DNA of 64,000 nucleotides from JAICJR01 sp963848495 (GTDB lineage Bacteria > Actinomycetota > Thermoleophilia > Solirubrobacterales > Thermoleophilaceae): NCBI GenBank assembly GCA_963848495.1, contig CAWKDV010000004.1, positions 1,240,001-1,304,000 of the forward strand, written 5' to 3'. The notes beneath the pieces were generated by a model, which saw only the letters and a list, made by a program, of their open reading frames with translations, was not told where the DNA came from and searched no databases. Numbering within the stretch: the stretch's first letter is position 1; each line of letters starts with the position of its first letter. Position numbers and translations under genes: made by a program. Positions 60,246-64,000 of the stretch are shown here, piece by piece.

Positions 60246-60731
60246 CGATCTGACGCCGACCGCAAGCACGAATCCTGTTCGGGTACCTCACTCGATGGAG
60301 AGTCGCTTGAACCGAGCGAACAACGCCCGGCGACAACCGGGCGTCAGGACCTCTGGCAGGCAAGCAACGAGGTCGGACACGGGTAGCGTGCCCACGCCCG
60401 GTGGCCCGGGCCACGGTTGGGCGCTCCCGACCGGCCGCATGCGGCGAACAGCGGGGACACAGCCTCGGGGCGGGAGCTCCGCGACGCTGAGCAATGGACA
60501 GCGCCACGCCAGCCGCATCCCTCGGGAAAGTCGGAGCGTGGCAGAGCCCCTCAGCGCAGCGGCGCTGTCGGTGTCGCCAGCGAGGTACCACGGCGGCCCA
60601 CGAGGGCCGGAGGACTAGGTAACCCGATGACTTGCCGGAGCAGAGGGACGACACGGATGGCGTCACGGCGTGGCGGCGACGAGGGCGATCCCGGCGGGAC
60701 TGCGATGGCTAATGGCCTACACGGCAGTACC

Positions 60732-60757
60732 CCGAAGGTCTTACGGAGGACCTTCGG
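60732..60757. repeat. Perfect 9-bp stem-loop in non-coding DNA
   Basis: CCGAAGGTC and GACCTTCGG flank an 8-nt loop. No adjacent gene end explains it as a terminator; it may be part of a structured RNA in this block. Confidence 0.6.
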
Positions 60758-61202
60758 CAGCCCCTGCTCCGACACCAACCTTCCGGCAGTACATCAAGGC
60801 AACCACAAACGACAACGGAACACAGCTACATGGACTCGCTACTGATAGAGCTTCGCGCGTTGAGTCGCACATCCGGGACCGAGTTATTGGATGAGCGCGG
60901 TCGGGAACGGAGGCTTCCGCGCCGATCGCTGGCAATCGACAGCGGTGGGGAGTGGGTTCTAATCCTGAACCGCTTTCCGGGGTGGTGCTCTCAGTGCGAG
61001 GGCGAGCTGGGTAGGAGGAGGAAGGTCGCGCTGCGGGTGGGCGCGGGGAGTTGCGTTGCACCTGCTCACCTCGGAATGACGATTCTGTGTGCGACGCGAG
61101 GATTTGATGAACGTGGCTGGCGCGGCCGAAGTCAACATCCTTGCGGAGCCCCCGGGCTGTGACGAGTGCATGCCCCCACGGCAAGGCCCTCCGCATGTCG
61201 GC

Positions 61203-61247
61203 GCCGGTGGAAAACTCACCCCTCTCCGTCGGTTGAAAATGCACCCC
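61203..61247. repeat. IS21 left terminal inverted repeat
   Basis: 45 bp; pairs with the reverse complement of 63370-63414 at 35 of 45 positions. The two inner sub-repeats start at 61203 and about 61229. Confidence 0.8.
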
Positions 61248-61326
61248 CTTGGGGGCGTGGGCGGGGGCGTCCGCGGGGGTTAGGAGCCTGGTTCGGTCGT
61301 GATCGATCGAGACTGGGAGATGGGGT

Positions 61327-62523
61327 GTGCTGGACGTGGAGCGGTGGGCCGAGTTGCGCCGCGAGCATTTCGTGCGCGGCGTGGCGATTAAGGAGTTGGC
61401 GCGGCGCTACGGGATCGATCGCAACACTGTCCGCCGCGCGTTGCGCTCGGATCGACCGCCGCGCTATGTGCGCCCGGCGCGGGCGTCGAAGCTGGAGCCG
61501 TTCAAGGAGGAGATCCACGGCCTCTTGCGCAAGGACCCGAAGCTTCCCGGGGTCAGGGTCCGCGAGCTGATCGAGCCGCTCGGCTACGTGGGCGGCAAGT
61601 CGATCGTCGATGACTACCTGCGCGAGGTGCGGCCGCTGTTCAGGCGCGCGCGCACGCACCAGCGGACCGTCTATCGGCCGGGGGAGATCTGCCAGTTCGA
61701 CCTTTGGGAGCCCTCGAGCGAGGTGCCGGTCGGGCACGGCCAGCGGCGGCGGGCGTGGGTGGTGGTCGCGTGCCTGGGCTACTCGCGCGCGGGCGCGGGC
61801 GCGCTTGTGTTCAGCAAGCAGGCGCCGGACGTGCTCTGGGGCATGTTCCGCTGCCTGTGGTCGCTCGGCGCTCTGCCCGAGCTGTTGGTCTGGGACCGCG
61901 AGGGCTGCTTGCACGCCGGCGGCGGCCGCCCGACCGACGTCTACGCCGCCTTCTGCGGCCAGTTGCGGGTCGACTGGCACTTCTGCGAGCCCGCCGACCC
62001 GCAGGCGAAGGGCGCTGTCGAGCGGCTGCAGGGCTACCTGGAGACGAACTTCGAGCCGGGGCGGCGCTTCGCGAACGAGCGCGACTTCCAGCTGCAGCTC
62101 GACCAGTGGTTCGAGAAGGCGAACGCGCGCAACCACAAGACGCTGCGCTGCCGACCGATCGACCGGCTCGTCGAGGAGCGCGAGGCGATGCGGCCGCTGC
62201 CCACGCGGGAGCCGGACACGGACCGGCGCTGGGTGCTGCGGGTCCCACCTGATCCGCATCTGCGTTTCGACACCAACGACTACTCGCTCGACCCGCGCCT
62301 GGTTGGCCGCCGCGTCGAGGTCCGCGCCTCGCAGCGGCAGATCGCGGCGATCGCGCTCGACACGGGCGAGCAAGCTTGCCGGCACGAGCGCTCGTTCGCC
62401 AAGCACCGCACGCTCTGCTCGCTCGAGCACGCCCGCGCGTTGCGCGAGCGCCGCGGCGGGACCGAGCCCGCGATCGAGGTCGAGCAGCGCCCGCTCGAAC
62501 GCTACGACGCCCTGATTGCGTGA
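61327..62523 (+). CDS. istA: IS21-family transposase
   Basis: A 398-residue protein starting at GTG 61327. The N-terminal helix-turn-helix (VAIKELARRYGIDRNTVRRA) binds the ends. The DDE catalytic core is intact: Asp125 in ICQFDLWEP, Asp190 in LLVWDREG and Glu232 in KGAVERLQG. The C-terminal domain continues past YDALIA. It cuts and joins DNA together with the ATPase IstB, which is coupled by a four-base overlap. No frameshift or stop is seen, so it may be active. Confidence 0.9.
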   Translation: MLDVERWAELRREHFVRGVAIKELARRYGIDRNTVRRALRSDRPPRYVRPARASKLEPFKEEIHGLLRKDPKLPGVRVRELIEPLGYVGGKSIVDDYLREVRPLFRRARTHQRTVYRPGEICQFDLWEPSSEVPVGHGQRRRAWVVVACLGYSRAGAGALVFSKQAPDVLWGMFRCLWSLGALPELLVWDREGCLHAGGGRPTDVYAAFCGQLRVDWHFCEPADPQAKGAVERLQGYLETNFEPGRRFANERDFQLQLDQWFEKANARNHKTLRCRPIDRLVEEREAMRPLPTREPDTDRRWVLRVPPDPHLRFDTNDYSLDPRLVGRRVEVRASQRQIAAIALDTGEQACRHERSFAKHRTLCSLEHARALRERRGGTEPAIEVEQRPLERYDALIA

Positions 62524-63284
62524 GCACCAGCTCGGAGCTCGCGCACTTGTTCCGCACGCTCAAGGCGCCGGCGGCGGCGAGGGCGCTGCCGAAGCTCGCC
62601 GAGCGGGCCCGCGCCGAGGACTGGAGCTACGAGCGCTTCACCGAGGCGCTGCTCTCGACCGAGGTCGCCTCGCGCGACGCCTCCGGCGGCGAGCTGCGCA
62701 TCAAGGCCGCCCGCTTCCCGCAGCGCAAGACGCTCGAGGAGTTCGACTTCACCTTCCAACGCTCGGTCAAGAAGACACTGATTCAGCACCTCGGGCAGCT
62801 CGACTTCCTGCACGCCAAGGAGAACGTGATCCTGCTCGGCCCGCCCGGCACCGGCAAAACCCACCTCGCGATCGCCCTCGGGATCAGGGCCTGCCTCGCC
62901 GGCCAACGGGTGACCTTCCGCACCGCCACCGAATGGGTCGCCCTGCTCGCAGACGCCCAGCGCCAAGGCCGCCTCGACGACGAGCTCGACCGCCTCCAGC
63001 GGATCCCGCTGCTCGTCTGCGACGAGGTCGGCTACATCCCCTTCGACCCCCAAGCCGCCAACCTCATGTTCATGCTCGTCTCGCGCCGCTACGAACGCGC
63101 CTCACTGATCGTCACCAGCAACAAGCCCTTCTCCGCCTGGGGCGAGATCTTCGGCGACGACGTCACCGCCGCCGCGATGGTCGACCGGCTCGTCCACCAC
63201 GCCGAGATCCTCTCGCTCAAAGGCGACAGCTACCGCCTCAAAGACCACGACCTCGGCCCCCGCCCCACGCCGGCCGAAAACTGA
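62520..63284 (+). CDS. istB: IS21-family helper ATPase
   Basis: A 254-residue AAA+ protein starting at GTG 62520, overlapping the istA stop. Walker A is LLGPPGTGKTHLAIALG, Walker B is LLVCDEVGYIPF, sensor 1 lies in SLIVTSNKPFSAWGEIF. The N-terminal IS21 helical domain precedes (SELAHLFRTLKAPAAARALP). It assembles on target DNA and recruits the transposase. Intact. Confidence 0.9.
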   Translation: MSTSSELAHLFRTLKAPAAARALPKLAERARAEDWSYERFTEALLSTEVASRDASGGELRIKAARFPQRKTLEEFDFTFQRSVKKTLIQHLGQLDFLHAKENVILLGPPGTGKTHLAIALGIRACLAGQRVTFRTATEWVALLADAQRQGRLDDELDRLQRIPLLVCDEVGYIPFDPQAANLMFMLVSRRYERASLIVTSNKPFSAWGEIFGDDVTAAAMVDRLVHHAEILSLKGDSYRLKDHDLGPRPTPAEN

Positions 63285-63369
63285 CCCCCCACAGAAACAC
63301 GCACGCCGCCCTCGCCGCTCCGCCTCGGCCTACGGCCTCAGCTCCGCGCCGACGCGGCCCACCCCCCAA

Positions 63370-63414
63370 GGGGTGCATTCTCAACCGGCAACAAGGGGTG
63401 CACTTTCAACCGGC
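63370..63414. repeat. IS21 right terminal inverted repeat
   Basis: Reverse complement of the left end with 35 of 45 matches; it contains two copies of the ggGGTGCA..TCAACCGG unit in tandem. Confidence 0.8.
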
Positions 63415-63718
63415 TGTGTAGCTTCATCCCGCCTGTCGGGCTGTTCGGGTTCGACGGCCCGGCGGCCAGGAGGCGGAGCCCGTAGGGCGTAGCCGAGTGG
63501 CTGCCGGGGCGGTGGCGTCCGAGGCCCCTTCGAGGGTGTGGGCGGCGGCGGGATGACTCACCGACCGGCTGGCCAGTCAGTGCCCTCTCAAGGATCTGTC
63601 TCCCGCCGTCGTCCACGGATGCCGCCGTGACTTCATAGAAGCCTGGACATCACTCGACACAGCTCTGTCCGGCGGCCTCCCCATCAGCCGGATCGTCCCA
63701 GACGATGAGGAGGAAGCG
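63415..63718 (+). ncRNA. IS110 upstream non-coding region, candidate bridge RNA
   Basis: The 300 bases before the IS110 transposase have no gene but several stems: a long-range 8-bp pair CGGCGGGA (63546-63553) with TCCCGCCG (63601-63608), an inner hairpin at 63563-63578, and GGACA/TGTCC (63645-63670) with a 16-nt loop. In the IS110 group the left-end non-coding region encodes a bridge RNA with target- and donor-binding loops, so this is the expected place. Assignment is by position and foldability only. Confidence 0.4.
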
Positions 63719-64000
63719 ATGATCGCAGTCGGGGTCGACACCCACAAGGAGCGCCACTACGCGGTCGCGCTCGACCCTCTCGGGCAGCTGCTCGGCGAGC
63801 TCTCCTTCGCCGCGAGCGCGGCCGGCTACGCCGAGCTTGAGCGTTGGGCCACGGGCCTGGGCGAGGTGCAGCGACTCGTCTTCGGGATCGAGGGCGCGGG
63901 CAGTTGGGGTGCCGGCCTCTGCGAGCACCTGCAGCGCGCAGATCACGCCGTCGTCGAGGTCGAGCGTCCGCGTCGTCGCGAGCGTCGCGGCGGGAAGTCC
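63719..64000 (+). CDS. IS110-family transposase, N-terminal part
   Basis: ATG 63719 follows GAGGAGG by five bases. The 94 visible codons begin MIAVGVDTHKERHYAVALDP, the RuvC-like DEDD start of IS110 recombinases, and continue VFGIEGAGSWGAGLCEHL with the conserved Glu. The frame is open at the right edge. These enzymes recombine circular elements guided by a bridge RNA. Confidence 0.85.
   Translation, partial: MIAVGVDTHKERHYAVALDPLGQLLGELSFAASAAGYAELERWATGLGEVQRLVFGIEGAGSWGAGLCEHLQRADHAVVEVERPRRRERRGGKS

Larger units (their letters stand above)
60173..61202. other. Non-coding, structured accessory DNA between chromosome and IS21
   Basis: About 1 kb without a convincing protein gene; all open frames are short and shadow-like. 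It contains the 11-bp hairpin with a tRNA-like T-arm at 60208-60245, a GC-rich stretch with many short inverted repeats (for example GCCCGG-CGACAA-CCGGGC at 60326-60341) and a 9-bp stem at 60732-60757. Base composition resembles a large structured RNA or a decayed mobile intron, but no known RNA consensus was matched. Confidence 0.5.
61203..63414 (+). mobile_element. IS21-family insertion sequence, apparently complete
   Basis: About 2.2 kb with istA and istB in the usual GTGA overlap and 45-bp terminal inverted repeats, each made of two related ~20-bp units (GCCGGTTGAA..GCACCCC type). Doubled end repeats are characteristic of IS21 transposase binding. Exact outer ends and a target duplication could not be fixed by eye. 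Confidence 0.85.

Noticed and set aside
60203..60600. tmRNA (ssrA) gene on the minus strand ending at the T-arm/acceptor-like sequence
   Set aside because: No 5' acceptor partner (GGGGACG type) was found within 400 bases and no tag reading frame ending in Ala-Ala-stop is visible; only the 3' end resembles tmRNA.

Overview
The window looks like chromosomal DNA of a very high-GC actinobacterium, most likely of the Thermoleophilia (Solirubrobacterales type). This is inferred from base composition, GTG/TTG starts, overlapping ATGA/GTGA gene junctions, and a gene mix of arylsulfotransferase, DUF6351, DUF5661, two-domain copper oxidase and duplicated GGDEF proteins. No rRNA, complete tRNA, CRISPR array or phage module was seen.

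Layout. (1) 1-6656, minus strand: a tightly overlapping glycosyltransferase operon (DPM1-like GT2, three further GT2 enzymes, one polytopic membrane protein, one partial gene), probably for a cell-surface glycan. (2) 7121-12188, plus: a multicopper oxidase, a secreted beta-helix protein and a small cupredoxin, with all junctions overlapping, running into enoyl-CoA hydratase, a RidA-type protein and an acetamidase/formamidase. (3) 12206-16712: small and mostly single genes (M20 and M14 peptidases, GH114-like protein, DUF5661, DUF2568). (4) 16987-28460: a one-chain double GGDEF protein; a catabolic block (TetR, Rieske oxygenase, acyl-CoA dehydrogenase, NDP-forming acyl-CoA synthetase, class III aminotransferase) tied together by two copies of one 16-bp dyad operator; and a GAF-PAS-GGDEF-EAL protein. 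(5) 28462-40654: exported proteins (FecR-like, DUF6351 with a frameshift, GH9 cellulase, M15 peptidase) and a sulfatase / thioredoxin-fold x2 / arylsulfotransferase operon divergent from a TetR gene. (6) 40724-49965: chemotaxis receptor, LuxR regulator, two convergent cupins, MetE-like protein, a VapBC-type pair, CDF-like membrane protein, FMN reductase and a secreted repeat protein. (7) 50092-56851: an HD-GYP/LuxR regulator followed by a signal-less substrate-binding protein, a retropepsin/DUF5678 pair, and an ECF sigma/anti-sigma pair. (8) 56855-64000: DHA2 transporter, alpha/beta hydrolase and methyltransferase, then a mobile zone: about 1 kb of structured non-coding DNA, a complete IS21-family element with doubled terminal repeats, and the 5' part of an IS110-family element with a possible bridge-RNA leader.

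Most long antisense reading frames are high-GC shadows and are omitted. The items most worth following are the shared 16-bp operator, the copper-oxidase/beta-helix/cupredoxin operon, the sulfatase/arylsulfotransferase operon, the HD-GYP cassette with a cytosolic binding protein, and the IS110 leader.
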